Assembly (NCBI RefSeq): GCF_019285595.1 | Contig: NZ_CP079094.1 | Coordinates: 1,794,001 to 1,858,000, forward strand | Origin: Rickettsiella endosymbiont of Dermanyssus gallinae | GTDB taxonomy: Bacteria; Pseudomonadota; Gammaproteobacteria; Diplorickettsiales; Diplorickettsiaceae | Direction of reading: 5' to 3' | Length of the DNA: 64,000 nt | In this document: piece by piece, positions 54,888-64,000 of the stretch | How positions within the stretch are numbered: position 1 is the stretch's first letter | Layout of the letters: each line of letters opens with the position of its first letter | Notes under the pieces: model-generated | Database searches by the model: none | What the model was told of the DNA's origin: nothing | What the model saw: only the letters and a program-made list of their open reading frames with translations | Translations under genes and position numbers: made by a program

Positions 54888-56207
54888 TTAATAACGGTAA
54901 AAACTAGGCTTATACGGGCCTTCTTTTTTTACACCGATATATTCCGCTTGTTCAGAGGTTAATTCGGTCAATTTCGCTCCGACGCGATCTAAATGTAACC
55001 GCGCTACTTGTTCATCTAATTCTTTTGGCAACATGTAAACCTTGCCTTTTTCATAGCGATCATTGTGCTGCCATAATTCTATTTGCGCTAAAACCTGATT
55101 AGCAAATGAATTTGACATAACAAAACTAGGGTGTCCTGTTGCACACCCTAAATTAACTAATCGACCTTCGGCTAACAGTAATAGACGCTTTTTATCGGGG
55201 AAAATAATTTGATCAACTTGTGGCTTAATATTCTCCCATTTAAATTGTCGTAAGCTTGCTACTTCAATTTCAGAATCAAAGTGCCCAATGTTACAAACAA
55301 TAGCAAAATCCTTCATCTGTTTCATATGTGCTAAGGTAATAACGGATTTATTACCGGTTGCCGTAACGAAAATATCACCTTGGCTTGCGACTTCATCCAT
55401 CTTCACAACGCGATAGCCTTCCATTGCGGCTTGTAATGCACAAATAGGATCTACTTCAGTAATCCATACCGTTGCGCCATACGAACGCAAACTTTGCGCA
55501 CAACCTTTTCCTACATCCCCGTAGCCACCAACAACGGCAATTTTACCCGCAATCATGACGTCGGTTGCTCGCTTCAACGCATCAATTAAAGACTCTCTAC
55601 ATCCATAAAGATTATCAAATTTAGATTTTGTCACTGAATCATTAATGTTAATCGCTGGGATCAAAAGCGATTTTTTTTCCTGCATTTGATAAAGTCTATG
55701 TACACCCGTTGTTGTTTCTTCCGATACGCCTTTAACATCTGCCAAAAGATTTGAGTATCTGTCTTCATGCATTAATAAAGTAAGATCGCCACCATCATCT
55801 AACAACAAATTAGGCTTCCAACCATTAGGTCCTTTCAAGGTTTGTTCAATACACCACCAAAACTCTTCTTCCGTTTCTCCTTTCCAAGCAAAAACAGGGA
55901 CACTCTGTTCTGCCATAGCAGCGGCGGCATGATCCTGCGTGGAAAAAATATTGCATGAAGACCATCGTACTTCAGCACCCAAATCGAGCAAGGTTTCAAT
56001 TAAAACCGCCGTTTGAATCGTCATATGCAGACAACCTGCAATGCGCGCACCTTTTAAAGGCTTTTCATGGCCATATTTTTTACGTAGCGCCATCAAACCC
56101 GGCATTTCTGTTTCAGCAATCGTAATTTCTTTTCGACCCCATTCGGCCAAATTTAAATTAGCTACTTTATAATCAATAATCTTAGTCTTTAATGCTTCTG
56201 ATATCAT
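54888..56207 (-). CDS. ahcY: Adenosylhomocysteinase
   Basis: AhcY hydrolyses S-adenosylhomocysteine to adenosine and homocysteine in the methyl cycle, with bound NAD. The substrate site shows [32 protein letters not shown] and the NAD fold [20 protein letters not shown]. The C-terminal lid with [12 protein letters not shown], including the conserved Lys and Tyr, is complete. The 439-residue length is full. It overlaps metK by four bases, so both parts of the SAM cycle are made together. Confidence 0.97.
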   Translation of the reverse strand: MISEALKTKIIDYKVANLNLAEWGRKEITIAETEMPGLMALRKKYGHEKPLKGARIAGCLHMTIQTAVLIETLLDLGAEVRWSSCNIFSTQDHAAAAMAEQSVPVFAWKGETEEEFWWCIEQTLKGPNGWKPNLLLDDGGDLTLLMHEDRYSNLLADVKGVSEETTTGVHRLYQMQEKKSLLIPAININDSVTKSKFDNLYGCRESLIDALKRATDVMIAGKIAVVGGYGDVGKGCAQSLRSYGATVWITEVDPICALQAAMEGYRVVKMDEVASQGDIFVTATGNKSVITLAHMKQMKDFAIVCNIGHFDSEIEVASLRQFKWENIKPQVDQIIFPDKKRLLLLAEGRLVNLGCATGHPSFVMSNSFANQVLAQIELWQHNDRYEKGKVYMLPKELDEQVARLHLDRVGAKLTELTSEQAEYIGVKKEGPYKPSFYRY

Positions 56208-57367
56208 GTGTGAACTACCTTCTTAAGTGCTGAGCACAATAACCTTGCTTTATCTGTTTTTTCCCAAGGAAAATATTCCGTATTTTCTCGACCAAAATGG
56301 CCATACGCTGCTGTTCGTTTATAAATAGGCCTTAACAAATCAAGCATTTTAATAATACCTTGCGGTCTGAGATCAAAATGTTGCCGAATAAGTTCAGCGA
56401 TGTCTTTATCAGACAGCTTACCTGTGCCAAAAGTATTAATATTAATAGACGTTGGTTCTGCAACACCAATCGCATAAGAAACCTGTAACTCACAACGATC
56501 CGCTAAACCGGCAGCAACAATATTTTTTGCAACATAACGCGCTGCATAAGCTGCCGATCGATCGACTTTACTGGGATCCTTACCTGAAAAACATCCGCCG
56601 CCATGACGCGCCATACCACCGTAGGTATCTACAATAATTTTACGGCCTGTTAACCCTGTATCGCCTAAAGGTCCTCCAATAACAAAACGTCCGGTGGGAT
56701 TGATATGGTAGACAGTGTTTTTTAACCATTCGGCTGGAATCACGGGCTTAATAATTTCTTCAATAATTGCTTCGCGTAATTTTTCATAGGAAATATCAGG
56801 CGCATGCTGTGTAGAAAGCACTATCGTCTCTGCAGCAATCGGCTTCCCGCCTTGATATTTTAGTGTAACCTGACTTTTGGCATCAGGCCGTAACCAATCT
56901 AAGATTTTATTTTTCCGCAATGCGGCTTGCCGTTCCATAAGCCTATGAGCATAGGTAATCGGTGCTGGCATGAGCACATCGGTTTCATTACTGGCATAGC
57001 CAAACATCATTCCCTGATCACCTGCACCCTGATCAGCCTTATCAACGCCTTGCGCAATATCCGGCGATTGCTTGCCAATCGCCGACATCACTGCACAAGA
57101 CTCCCAATCGAAGCCCATAGAAGAACTGTTATAGCCAATTTCTTTAACTGTTTCTCTAACAATGTGCTCAACATCCACCCATGCCGTCGTGGTGATTTCG
57201 CCAGCGACTAAACCCATTCCCGTTTTAACGAGGGTTTCACAGGCAACACGCGCATTTTTATCTTGCGCTAAAATTGCATCGAGAATTGCATCAGAGATTT
57301 GATCCGCGATCTTATCAGGATGTCCTTCAGATACGGATTCGGAAGTAAACGTCGTGTAATTATCCAT
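56204..57367 (-). CDS. metK: S-adenosylmethionine synthase
   Basis: MetK makes S-adenosylmethionine from methionine and ATP. The start-region [20 protein letters not shown], the ATP-binding [12 protein letters not shown], and [20 protein letters not shown] are classic. The 387-residue length is as expected from ATG 57367; a TTG four codons earlier would add only RIKM-like residues. It is the first gene of the metK-ahcY pair. No SAM riboswitch was recognised ahead of it; the upstream region instead holds element A4 and element B3. Confidence 0.97.
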   Translation of the reverse strand: MDNYTTFTSESVSEGHPDKIADQISDAILDAILAQDKNARVACETLVKTGMGLVAGEITTTAWVDVEHIVRETVKEIGYNSSSMGFDWESCAVMSAIGKQSPDIAQGVDKADQGAGDQGMMFGYASNETDVLMPAPITYAHRLMERQAALRKNKILDWLRPDAKSQVTLKYQGGKPIAAETIVLSTQHAPDISYEKLREAIIEEIIKPVIPAEWLKNTVYHINPTGRFVIGGPLGDTGLTGRKIIVDTYGGMARHGGGCFSGKDPSKVDRSAAYAARYVAKNIVAAGLADRCELQVSYAIGVAEPTSININTFGTGKLSDKDIAELIRQHFDLRPQGIIKMLDLLRPIYKRTAAYGHFGRENTEYFPWEKTDKARLLCSALKKVVHT

Positions 57368-57447
57368 TTTTATTCTCAATAAAAAGATAGAGTGAAAATA
57401 AAGGGCCCCTATAGTAGCGAGTATTACCTAAGATTGCGAATTTTACT

Positions 57448-57527
57448 TATACTCTTCGCACTTGAGCTTTCGGCAGTGTTGCTCATCTTCGCGGCGCCTT
57501 GCCAAAAACCCAATTGCTGTGAATATA
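57448..57527 (+). repeat. Element A, internally deleted 80 bp copy (A4)
   Basis: TATACTCTTCGCACTTGAGC starts the copy, which then runs through GGCAGTGTTGCTCATCTTCG and CGGCGCCTTGCC to CAATTGCTGTGAATATA. About 45 bp of the middle are missing compared with A3. It lies 80 bp upstream of the metK start codon, so it may carry part of the metK leader. Confidence 0.8.
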
Positions 57528-57541
57528 GAATTAACCTAATT

Positions 57542-57788
57542 CAAGTGAGTCGCTATGCTCCCGAAGAATTTCGGCCATCGTGCCCCCGAAATTCGTTCGC
57601 ATGACGCGACTGAAATTAGGCCGCGATACGTCCTGCGTCCGGCACGCACTCACTCCTTCGGAGTTCATGCCCGTGCCTCCCACAAATGACTTTACGGCGT
57701 GATGCGTTTCCTGCTTCGCCCGTCAACGCACGCCTATCGCGGGCTCTTCGACTTCGCATTGCTTTCACAATGCTTTCCTGTCTCATCG
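57542..57788 (-). repeat. Element B, 247 bp structured repeat (B3)
   Basis: The full-length copy from CAAGTGAGTCGC to CTGTCTCATCG lies between the metK upstream region and the 3' end of an MFS gene, where it does not interrupt any visible gene. It shares the GGGGGCACGATGG variant with B2 (seen as CCATCGTGCCCCC), whereas B1 and B4 have the ACACG form. Confidence 0.92.
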
Positions 57789-57833
57789 TATGAACCCTAG
57801 CTTCCCACCAGGGCTCACTCCTTAAGGCCATAT

Positions 57834-59126
57834 CTAGTCTAATTTTGCCTGCGTAGGCTCTTTCATTAAAAAAGTAGCCAGTAAAGCAATACAAAAACCA
57901 ACCGGTAAAATGAGTAAAGCACGGTGATAGTCACTAGCGCTATACACTCTTATCTGATTGGCTAAAGAACCGTGCCAATCATAATCCATTAACCAACCAA
58001 ATAAGGGTTGGAAAACTGCATAGCCACCAATAGCGAAAAATGATACGACGCTAACGGATGTTGCCGTCAAACTCTTGGTATTACTTTCAGAAACTAAAGG
58101 ATAACTTAGTACCTGACTGCTGGTAAAAAAACCTAATGCAAAAAATAAGCATAAGACCGTGGTTAAAGAGAGCAAGGCTGGAAGACATATAATTATCAGC
58201 GTCAATAACAACGAGATAATAGTACCCATTGCCATGAGTCTTACTCGTTTTCTAATTCTATCGGAAAGCCAACCCACAACAGGGCCACCAATGATCGTAC
58301 CTAGAAAAAGTAAGCTTGGTGCTAATGATGCTTCCGTTGGTGAAAAATGAGCGGTTTGTTGTAAAAATAAACTACCCCAAATAGCGCCTAGCAATGCAAT
58401 AGGTAAATTTGTTAATGAGGTATAAAGTCCACAAAGAAGATTTTGTGGGTTTAAATAGGCTAAGCGCCAACTCTTCACAAGACCTAAATGGGATAATTCA
58501 GTCTGTGAAGCTTTTTGCTCTTGTTTTAATTCCGGAGGGCAATCCTGCACAAAGGAAAAAATAATAGTAAAAATAAGTAACCCTAAGCAAGCATCCAGCA
58601 ACAAAGTATGACGCCATCCTAACGATTGTGCTAATAAGGTCAATGGCGTTTGTGCCACCATCCCTCCCATCATAGCCATGGTTACAATTAAGCCACTGAC
58701 TAATGCCATTTGCTTTGATGGGAACCAACGCGACGCTAAACGAATACTACTTAAAAAGCAAAATGCACTACCAATCCCGCTCATAAATCGGAAGACACAA
58801 GCTAAAAGAAAGGAATGTGTGGTTGCAAAACCTGCAATCCCTATCACACACAGCAATAAAGCTGAAAGAATAATTAATCGTGTAGAAAATCGATCTAATA
58901 ACGCGCCGGCAATAGGTAAAAAAAGCAAATTAGCATAAAAATAATAGGCTGATAATTTTCCCAATTCCGTTGCATGCAGTGAAAAAGCGCGCATCAAATC
59001 AGCACTGATGGCGTTGAACATATTCATCTGAATAAATTCATAAAAAAAGAAAAGCGCCGCAGAAAAACAGACAATCCAAGGCAGCAATTTTTTATTCGTT
59101 ATAGAAGCACCATTCTGAGTTTTCAT
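57834..59126 (-). CDS. MFS transporter, paralogue 1
   Basis: This is a 12-helix major facilitator protein with the N-terminal LPWIVCFSAALFFFYEFIQM and the loop 2-3 motif GALLDRFSTRLIILSALLL. The middle loop WLSDRIRKRVRLMAMGTIIS is the second half of the MFS signature. It shares this pattern throughout with the gene at 59123 and overlaps it by four bases (ATGA), so the two arose by tandem duplication and are cotranscribed. Small-molecule import such as amino acids is plausible in an intracellular bacterium, but the substrate is unknown. Confidence 0.88.
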   Translation of the reverse strand: MKTQNGASITNKKLLPWIVCFSAALFFFYEFIQMNMFNAISADLMRAFSLHATELGKLSAYYFYANLLFLPIAGALLDRFSTRLIILSALLLCVIGIAGFATTHSFLLACVFRFMSGIGSAFCFLSSIRLASRWFPSKQMALVSGLIVTMAMMGGMVAQTPLTLLAQSLGWRHTLLLDACLGLLIFTIIFSFVQDCPPELKQEQKASQTELSHLGLVKSWRLAYLNPQNLLCGLYTSLTNLPIALLGAIWGSLFLQQTAHFSPTEASLAPSLLFLGTIIGGPVVGWLSDRIRKRVRLMAMGTIISLLLTLIIICLPALLSLTTVLCLFFALGFFTSSQVLSYPLVSESNTKSLTATSVSVVSFFAIGGYAVFQPLFGWLMDYDWHGSLANQIRVYSASDYHRALLILPVGFCIALLATFLMKEPTQAKLD

Positions 59127-60433
59127 AGGTTTTCTCTAGAGTAAGGTTGACAATGTGTTTCACGTAAAAGACAAGCGGCAATAATACTCACTACAAAAGC
59201 AATCGGCATAATAGCCAAGCCATTAAGATAATTGCTAGGCGAATACATTGCTACGCCATGATTTAACGTCTGATCCCAATGCAAATCCATTAGCCAACCA
59301 AATAAGGGTTGAAATACGGCACCCCCTCCCATAATTAGAACCGACGCTAAACCTGTGGAAGTCCCCGTTAAATGCCTAGGATTACTTTCAGCAATCAATG
59401 GGTAACTAATAATCTGTGTACTAGTAAAAATACCGAGCAATAAAAACAAAACCAGTAAAGTATAAAAATTTAAATTTGGTAAAAACATAATACAAAGTAA
59501 TACCAACAAAGAAAGCAGCGCGCCGACTATCATCGGTAGCCGTCGTTTACCGATAAAGTCCGAAAACCACCCTATAAAAGGTGAGCCTATAATAGTCCCC
59601 ACAAAAATCATGGTGGCAACGAGTGAGGCCTGCGTTTTTAAAAGATGGTGAACTTGGGTTAAATACATCACACCCCAAAGCTCTCCCAGTAAAATAATCG
59701 GCAGATTTAACAGACAGGTATAGAGTCCCCCTAATCCATTCTGTTTATTGAGGAGTACCGTCAAAAGACTCTTCTTTATAGAAGATGGGGCAACGTTTTT
59801 CTCGCTCATGACCTCAGGTGTCTGATGTTTAGGATAGTCACGAACAAATAGATAAACAATTAATGTAATGACCGCCCCTACACCCGCATTAACCAGGACA
59901 GCATCACGCCAACCTAGCCATTGTACTAAAAGAGCAAAAGGGGTTTGTGCCACCACGCCTCCCAACATCGCAATAGTAATGATAACGCCGATCACAAACG
60001 CCAAACGGTGGGACGAAAACCAACGTGTGGCCAGCTTAATGCAGCTTAAAAAACAAAAAGCATTACCAATGCCTGAAATAAAATGGCTAAATGCGGCTAA
60101 TTGAAAAGAATGGCTGCAGGCAAATAGAATTGTGGCAAAAACCACCATGACCATCGCACTTAATATAATGGTCCGTATGGATATACGGTCGACTAAAATA
60201 CCGGCAAATAGCAGAAAAATAACATCCGCATAAAAATAAGTAGCCGACAAAAAGCCTAGTTGACCCGCATTAATGGAGAAGTCCTGCATAAGCTCCTGGC
60301 TAATGGAGTTAAACATACCCATTTGGATAAATTCGTAAAAGAAAAAGAGCGCGGCAGAAAGACAAACCAGCCAAGGCTGATATTTAGAAAAAGCAGTAGG
60401 AAAACCTTGTTTTGGACTGGGCATAACAGTCAT
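59123..60433 (-). CDS. MFS transporter, paralogue 2
   Basis: The first gene of the tandem pair codes a 436-residue MFS protein with QPWLVCLSAALFFFYEFIQM, GILVDRISIRTIILSAMVM and WFSDFIGKRRLPMIVGALLS at the same places as its neighbour. Twelve hydrophobic segments are visible. The pair resembles MFS families expanded in Legionellales, where members take up amino acids or export siderophores, but no motif fixes the substrate. An in-frame ATG at codon 4 could also start it. Confidence 0.88.
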   Translation of the reverse strand: MTVMPSPKQGFPTAFSKYQPWLVCLSAALFFFYEFIQMGMFNSISQELMQDFSINAGQLGFLSATYFYADVIFLLFAGILVDRISIRTIILSAMVMVVFATILFACSHSFQLAAFSHFISGIGNAFCFLSCIKLATRWFSSHRLAFVIGVIITIAMLGGVVAQTPFALLVQWLGWRDAVLVNAGVGAVITLIVYLFVRDYPKHQTPEVMSEKNVAPSSIKKSLLTVLLNKQNGLGGLYTCLLNLPIILLGELWGVMYLTQVHHLLKTQASLVATMIFVGTIIGSPFIGWFSDFIGKRRLPMIVGALLSLLVLLCIMFLPNLNFYTLLVLFLLLGIFTSTQIISYPLIAESNPRHLTGTSTGLASVLIMGGGAVFQPLFGWLMDLHWDQTLNHGVAMYSPSNYLNGLAIMPIAFVVSIIAACLLRETHCQPYSRENL

Positions 60434-60570
60434 TAATCCTCAAATAGGTGTTTTTTATAGGCTATTTGGGGGGGGTAGTCTATAGGAAGAAAAGCCTAAT
60501 GTCTAAACCAAAATTTCGATTTAATAGTCCGCTTATAGCAAACACTACCCCGCCGCGGGTTTAAATAGGG

Positions 60571-61176
60571 TTAACTGGATAGTGTAACCTCAAGCTTCGC
60601 CGTTTCACCTAATTTAAAGTGTTTTCTACAGACGGCGATATAACGTTCATTACCCCCAATCTCCAGTTGTTCTCCCTGGGTCACTTTACGATGTTCGGCA
60701 TCCATACGCATATTCATAATCGCTTTAGCGCCGCAGTGGCAAACTGTTTTTATTTCACCCATTTTATCGGCCAAGATCAGTAAATATAAACTTCCTTCAA
60801 AAGGTTCACCGCAAAAATCACTGCGTAATCCATACGTTAAAACAGGTATATTCAATTTATCCACGATATCACTTAACTGGAATACCTGCGCCTTTGTTAA
60901 AAATTGTGCTTCATCGACAAAAACACATTTTAAATTCTTAGTTTTTTTTAACGTTTCTTCTGTAAACTCATATAAATTATCGTTTTTAGCAAACGAATGA
61001 CTGGCGGCCTCTAAACCTATACGTGAAAAAATAGTGCCTGCTTTATATCGCGTGTCAACACTGGGAGAAAATAATAAGGTTTCCATACCACGTTCTTGGT
61101 AGTTGTAACTTGCTTGCAATAAAATGGTACTCTTGCCCGCATTCATAGCCGAATAATAGAAATAAAGTTTAGCCAT
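60571..61176 (-). CDS. tdk: Thymidine kinase
   Basis: Tdk phosphorylates thymidine for salvage. The P-loop is YYSAMNAGKSTILLQ, the Walker B-like base is KCVFVDEAQFLTKAQV, the substrate loop is TYGLRSDFCGEPFEGS, and the zinc cysteines lie in TVCHCGAKA and the later AVCRKH. The 201-residue length is the type II (cytosolic TK1-like) size. It is a single gene divergent from the thioredoxin-like gene. Confidence 0.96.
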   Translation of the reverse strand: MAKLYFYYSAMNAGKSTILLQASYNYQERGMETLLFSPSVDTRYKAGTIFSRIGLEAASHSFAKNDNLYEFTEETLKKTKNLKCVFVDEAQFLTKAQVFQLSDIVDKLNIPVLTYGLRSDFCGEPFEGSLYLLILADKMGEIKTVCHCGAKAIMNMRMDAEHRKVTQGEQLEIGGNERYIAVCRKHFKLGETAKLEVTLSS

Positions 61177-61259
61177 CGTTAGCGCTTATAGTTGAAAATA
61201 TTGAATATTCTAGGTTGCGTTATAATAATCATAACTTTGTAAAAATAGGAAGTACAGCT

Positions 61260-61817
61260 ATGGCATTAACGCCTTCTAACATGCTAGCGCTTGGAACAAA
61301 AGCGCCTGATTTTGAACTATTGGATACAAAAAGCGGCAAAGTCTGTCGTTTAACAGAACTCAAATCAGAAAAAGCAACTGTGATTATGTTTATTTGCAAT
61401 CATTGCCCTTATGTTAAACACATACAAACGGAGCTGATTCAATTAGCAAAGGATTATCAAACAAAAGGAATTTCTTTTATTGCGATTAGCTCCAATGATG
61501 CAGAAAGTTATCCGGAAGATGCTCCCAAAGAAATGGCTAAATTAGCAAAACAGTTAGGCTATCCTTTTCCTTATCTCTATGATGAGATACAAAGCACTGC
61601 AAAAAGTTATCAAGCGGCTTGCACACCCGATTTTTTTGTTTTTGACAACGCGTTACGCTGTGTTTATCGTGGTCAGCTAGACGATTCCACGCCAGGCAAT
61701 AAAATTCCAGTCACGGGTAAAACTCTACGTTCGGCTTTAGATAATATTTTAATAGACGCACCAGTGGCCACCGAGCAAAAGCCTAGCATCGGCTGTAATA
61801 TTAAATGGAAGAACTAA
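61260..61817 (+). CDS. Thioredoxin-fold redox protein (AhpC/TSA-like)
   Basis: The 185-residue cytoplasmic protein has a peroxiredoxin/thioredoxin-like fold with the active site FICNHCPYVKHIQTEL (C-x-x-C), GISFIAISSNDAESYPEDAP and the cis-Pro region ACTPDFFVFD. The Cys-Asn-His-Cys-Pro-Tyr wording defines a family of stand-alone redox proteins without a known partner. ATG 61260 is chosen because AGGAAG precedes it; an upstream TTG gives 15 extra unlikely residues. An element B copy begins 27 bp past its stop. Confidence 0.9.
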   Translation: MALTPSNMLALGTKAPDFELLDTKSGKVCRLTELKSEKATVIMFICNHCPYVKHIQTELIQLAKDYQTKGISFIAISSNDAESYPEDAPKEMAKLAKQLGYPFPYLYDEIQSTAKSYQAACTPDFFVFDNALRCVYRGQLDDSTPGNKIPVTGKTLRSALDNILIDAPVATEQKPSIGCNIKWKN

Positions 61818-61844
61818 AAGGTATTCTGTGTAACGCTAAATTTA

Positions 61845-62091
61845 CAAGTGAGTCGCTATGCTCCCGAAGAATTTCGGCCATCGTGTCCCCGAAATTCGTT
61901 CGCATGACGCGACTGAAATTAGGCCGCGATACGTCCTGCGTCCGGCACGCACTCACTCCTTCGGAGTTCATGCCCGTGCCTCCCACAAATGACTTTACGG
62001 CGTGATGCGTTTCCTGCTTCGCCCGTCAACGCACGCCTATCGCGGGCTCTTCGACTTCGCATTGCTTTCACAATGCTTTCCTGTCTCATCG
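61845..62091 (-). repeat. Element B, 247 bp structured repeat (B4)
   Basis: This full-length copy supplies the last 17 codons and the stop codon of the minus-strand gene at 62037-64000. It carries the GTGTCCCC variant shared with B1. Its left end is 27 bp past the thioredoxin-like gene. Confidence 0.92.
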
Positions 62092-64000
62092 ACGGAAGAT
62101 TGGCATGAAGACCCTGGCTCTTTATTGCTAACATTATTTCTAGTATTAAAAAAAGCTGTCTTATTATCCGAATTCATTTCCGGCACTACGCGTGAATCCG
62201 CTTTACCTACAAATAGAAAACTCAGCTTATTACTAAGCGCTTCATACGTTGTTGTTTCTATACAGTCCTTTGTCTTTAATAAAATTATTTGCTCTGCCCA
62301 GTTTATTGCAAAATCTTCTTTATTCCACCATGGCCAACGAATAATGCCATAAAGCAATAAAGAAAAAAAACTCGCCTTGAGGAAAAAATCTTTTTCACTG
62401 GCAAAATCTATTTGACCCTTTAATCTATTCTTAAGCTTATCTAGATTTACATAAAAACAACCTTGTCTGAAAAAAGCTTGCACCCACTCTATTAATGAAA
62501 ATCTTTTATCTTTAAACCAACTATTTACTTGTATTGTCTTTTCAACTTCTAATTTATTTTTATTTATTTCATCGTTGTAAGCATTGTCTATATTGTTTTT
62601 TATAACTTCCGATTGAGTTTCTCGATTAGCGCGTTCCTCAGCATTTTGACAAGCTATTTCCGTCTCGTTATTGATCATAATGCTACTTGATCTATCCGAA
62701 TTATTATTTTTTAAGAAAGGATTATTAATCGTTACTTTAGGAATAGACACTGGCAATTTTAAATCACTCACTGTATCTTTCATTAAATCTATTGCTCCAT
62801 CCGTTATATCCTGCACTTTATTAGAGGCATCCTCAATAAAAATCTGCGCTTTATTAGATGCATCATCAAGCGCTACCTGAGATTTTTCAATTATTTTTCC
62901 CGCTAATTTTTCCGCGCCTTTTAAAACGGCACCTCCCCTCTCTTTAAGTTTATCTAGCGCTCCCATAGGGTTAATTGGTACCCGAGGGGCTTCAGGTAAC
63001 GCTAACTTATCATAATTCTGTAATGCAACATTTAATACCTCTCTGATGGCCTCGGAGCTACGATTAATCCCATCCATAGAAAAATAAACACCTATTTCGC
63101 CAGGCAAGTCATGTATTTGGTTAAAGCCAAATTGTCGACTCTTCAACGCTTCCTCTGGAAAATCTTTTGCTGTTTTATCCTGATAATCCTGCTTAAATTT
63201 TGATAATTGTCTACCAAAAGCTGGCTTTGGTGGTACTTTTACAAGGCGCTTACGGAAATTAAGGCGATTAAGGAAATTTGTTTGGGGAGGAAGCGTTATT
63301 TCTTGTTCACACTTTCTATTTAATGCCCGATAAATCAAGACCATTGCTAAATCAAGATTTATTTCTGGCTCTAGACCAAGGTAAGGATTACTAAGAAACT
63401 CTTTACTAAGCTTCGAAATAAAACAATTAACAAAACTTAATACCGCTGGATGATCACTAAATTCACTCTTAGCAATCCCTTTAAGTTTAGCCAATAAATT
63501 TCTGTAAACAATCGAACGATCAATTGAAAAAATAACGGCAAAATATTTGACGCGAATATTATCTAGATTCTTAGGGAAAAAGTATTTTGATTTTTCTATC
63601 TTATCTATTTTATCTAAAAAACCATTTAAATTTATAGTACTTTTATCGGTTAACGAGATAATATCTGTAAAAAAAACTCTATATTCTTCGCTAAAATCTA
63701 CATATTCCTTTTTAGATAATAAAAGTATTAATAATTCTAGAATACTTTTTTTAATTGAATCTAGAGTTGGATATCTATAAGATTTATGAAAGGCACTGCT
63801 TAGAAGCTTTTCTAATATCTCTCTCGCTTCTGTATATATCTTATCTTTAATCTTATCTATATCGCTAGGTGGATTATCTACAACACAAACGCTAATTAAT
63901 TTATAACGAAAAGTATTAAACAGCACATTATCTGTCGCTAAATCACGAGACCATCGAGAAGGGAAATCCTTTTCTACTTTTCTACATTGTTCAGCATATT
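62037..64000 (-). CDS. Long uncharacterised protein, open at the right edge, tail encoded by element B
   Basis: The frame stays open to the right edge, so the true start lies outside; a GTG at 63926 is internal, since codons upstream (CRKVEKDFPSRWSRDLATDN) continue without a stop. At least 653 residues are encoded. The first 330 are helical and lysine-rich. The middle has a short repeat (ALDDASNKAQIFI then EDASNKVQDIT), an Asn-rich linker and a coiled-coil-like part. Near residue 550 of the visible part is a hydrophobic FFLKASFFSLLLYGIIRW segment. The last 17 residues (DETGKHCESNAKSKSPR) come from element B4. It may be a secreted effector; no domain is recognised. Confidence 0.6.
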   Translation of the reverse strand, partial: YAEQCRKVEKDFPSRWSRDLATDNVLFNTFRYKLISVCVVDNPPSDIDKIKDKIYTEAREILEKLLSSAFHKSYRYPTLDSIKKSILELLILLLSKKEYVDFSEEYRVFFTDIISLTDKSTINLNGFLDKIDKIEKSKYFFPKNLDNIRVKYFAVIFSIDRSIVYRNLLAKLKGIAKSEFSDHPAVLSFVNCFISKLSKEFLSNPYLGLEPEINLDLAMVLIYRALNRKCEQEITLPPQTNFLNRLNFRKRLVKVPPKPAFGRQLSKFKQDYQDKTAKDFPEEALKSRQFGFNQIHDLPGEIGVYFSMDGINRSSEAIREVLNVALQNYDKLALPEAPRVPINPMGALDKLKERGGAVLKGAEKLAGKIIEKSQVALDDASNKAQIFIEDASNKVQDITDGAIDLMKDTVSDLKLPVSIPKVTINNPFLKNNNSDRSSSIMINNETEIACQNAEERANRETQSEVIKNNIDNAYNDEINKNKLEVEKTIQVNSWFKDKRFSLIEWVQAFFRQGCFYVNLDKLKNRLKGQIDFASEKDFFLKASFFSLLLYGIIRWPWWNKEDFAINWAEQIILLKTKDCIETTTYEALSNKLSFLFVGKADSRVVPEMNSDNKTAFFNTRNNVSNKEPGSSCQSSVDETGKHCESNAKSKSPR

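Noticed and set aside
57368-57542. Possible SAM riboswitch ahead of metK
   Set aside because: The upstream region is occupied by element A4 and does not show the conserved blocks of SAM-I or SAM-II aptamers.
57616-57788. Small protein frames inside element B copies, such as MRQESIVKAMRSRRARDRRA
   Set aside because: The frames exist only because the G+C-rich repeat has few stops. They have Arg-rich unnatural composition and no ribosome-binding site; the conserved unit is the DNA or RNA, not a protein.
1-64000. tRNA, rRNA or CRISPR features
   Set aside because: No cloverleaf-like sequence, rRNA core motif or regularly spaced direct repeats was seen on reading. A tRNA scan program was not available, so a missed tRNA cannot be excluded.

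Overview
The window is an AT-rich bacterial chromosome segment whose genes are those of a gammaproteobacterium: ubiquinone synthesis by ubiE-ubiJ-ubiB and coq7, lptC-lptA-lptB, hpf, hspQ, sixA, typA and engB. Two LbtU/DUF3573-type outer-membrane porins, several long effector-like proteins without recognisable domains, decayed genes and many short repeats point to an intracellular member of Legionellales (Coxiella/Rickettsiella-like). The order is inferred from gene families; no 16S gene is present to fix it.

Layout. 1-8.1 kb: end of an M16 peptidase pair, hemL, the cell-wall transpeptidase gene mrdA, rpsT, then a minus-strand run of coq7, an MscS channel and a DUF2520 protein. 8.2-15.7 kb: a Do-type periplasmic protease, coaBC, two porins around a TerC-family membrane protein, and the glutaredoxin gene grxD. 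15.9-24.9 kb: one tight co-directional run (sodB, argD-like, a Cys/Met PLP enzyme, a PP-loop sulfur-transfer enzyme with tusA, a CDF metal transporter, xthA, hspQ, sixA, a TPR-methyltransferase, engB). 25-31.5 kb: a beta/gamma-crystallin-like protein, an OPT transporter and a two-gene ABC transporter. 31.5-36.4 kb: lipopolysaccharide supply and transport (kdsD, lptC, lptA, lptB), hpf and purB. 36.4-49 kb: a decayed cysteine-hydrolase gene, clpB, an S49 peptidase, a type IV pilin, ispH, a lone receiver protein, an orphan tatA, ubiB-ubiJ-ubiE and three uncharacterised genes. 49-57.4 kb: typA, a periplasmic Cu/Zn-SOD lacking a copper ligand, an amidase, a cysteine-rich secreted protein, an IS256 remnant, ahcY and metK. 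57.4-64 kb: two paralogous MFS transporters, thymidine kinase, a thioredoxin-like protein and a long uncharacterised protein running off the right edge.

Repeats are the most unusual part. Element B is present four times (36459, 46769, 57542, 61845), each copy exactly 247 bp and nearly identical; it is G+C-rich and can fold into several nested stems. Three of the four copies abut or form the end of an uncharacterised or broken gene, and an older decayed copy lies near 25.9 kb. Element A is a small MITE-like element with TATACTC/GAGTATA ends, in full-length and deleted forms. It lies directly upstream of grxD, lptC and kdsD, and its terminus supplies the apparent Shine-Dalgarno sequence for grxD and lptC. 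Element C is a palindrome found between convergent gene ends. No tRNA, rRNA or CRISPR array was seen.
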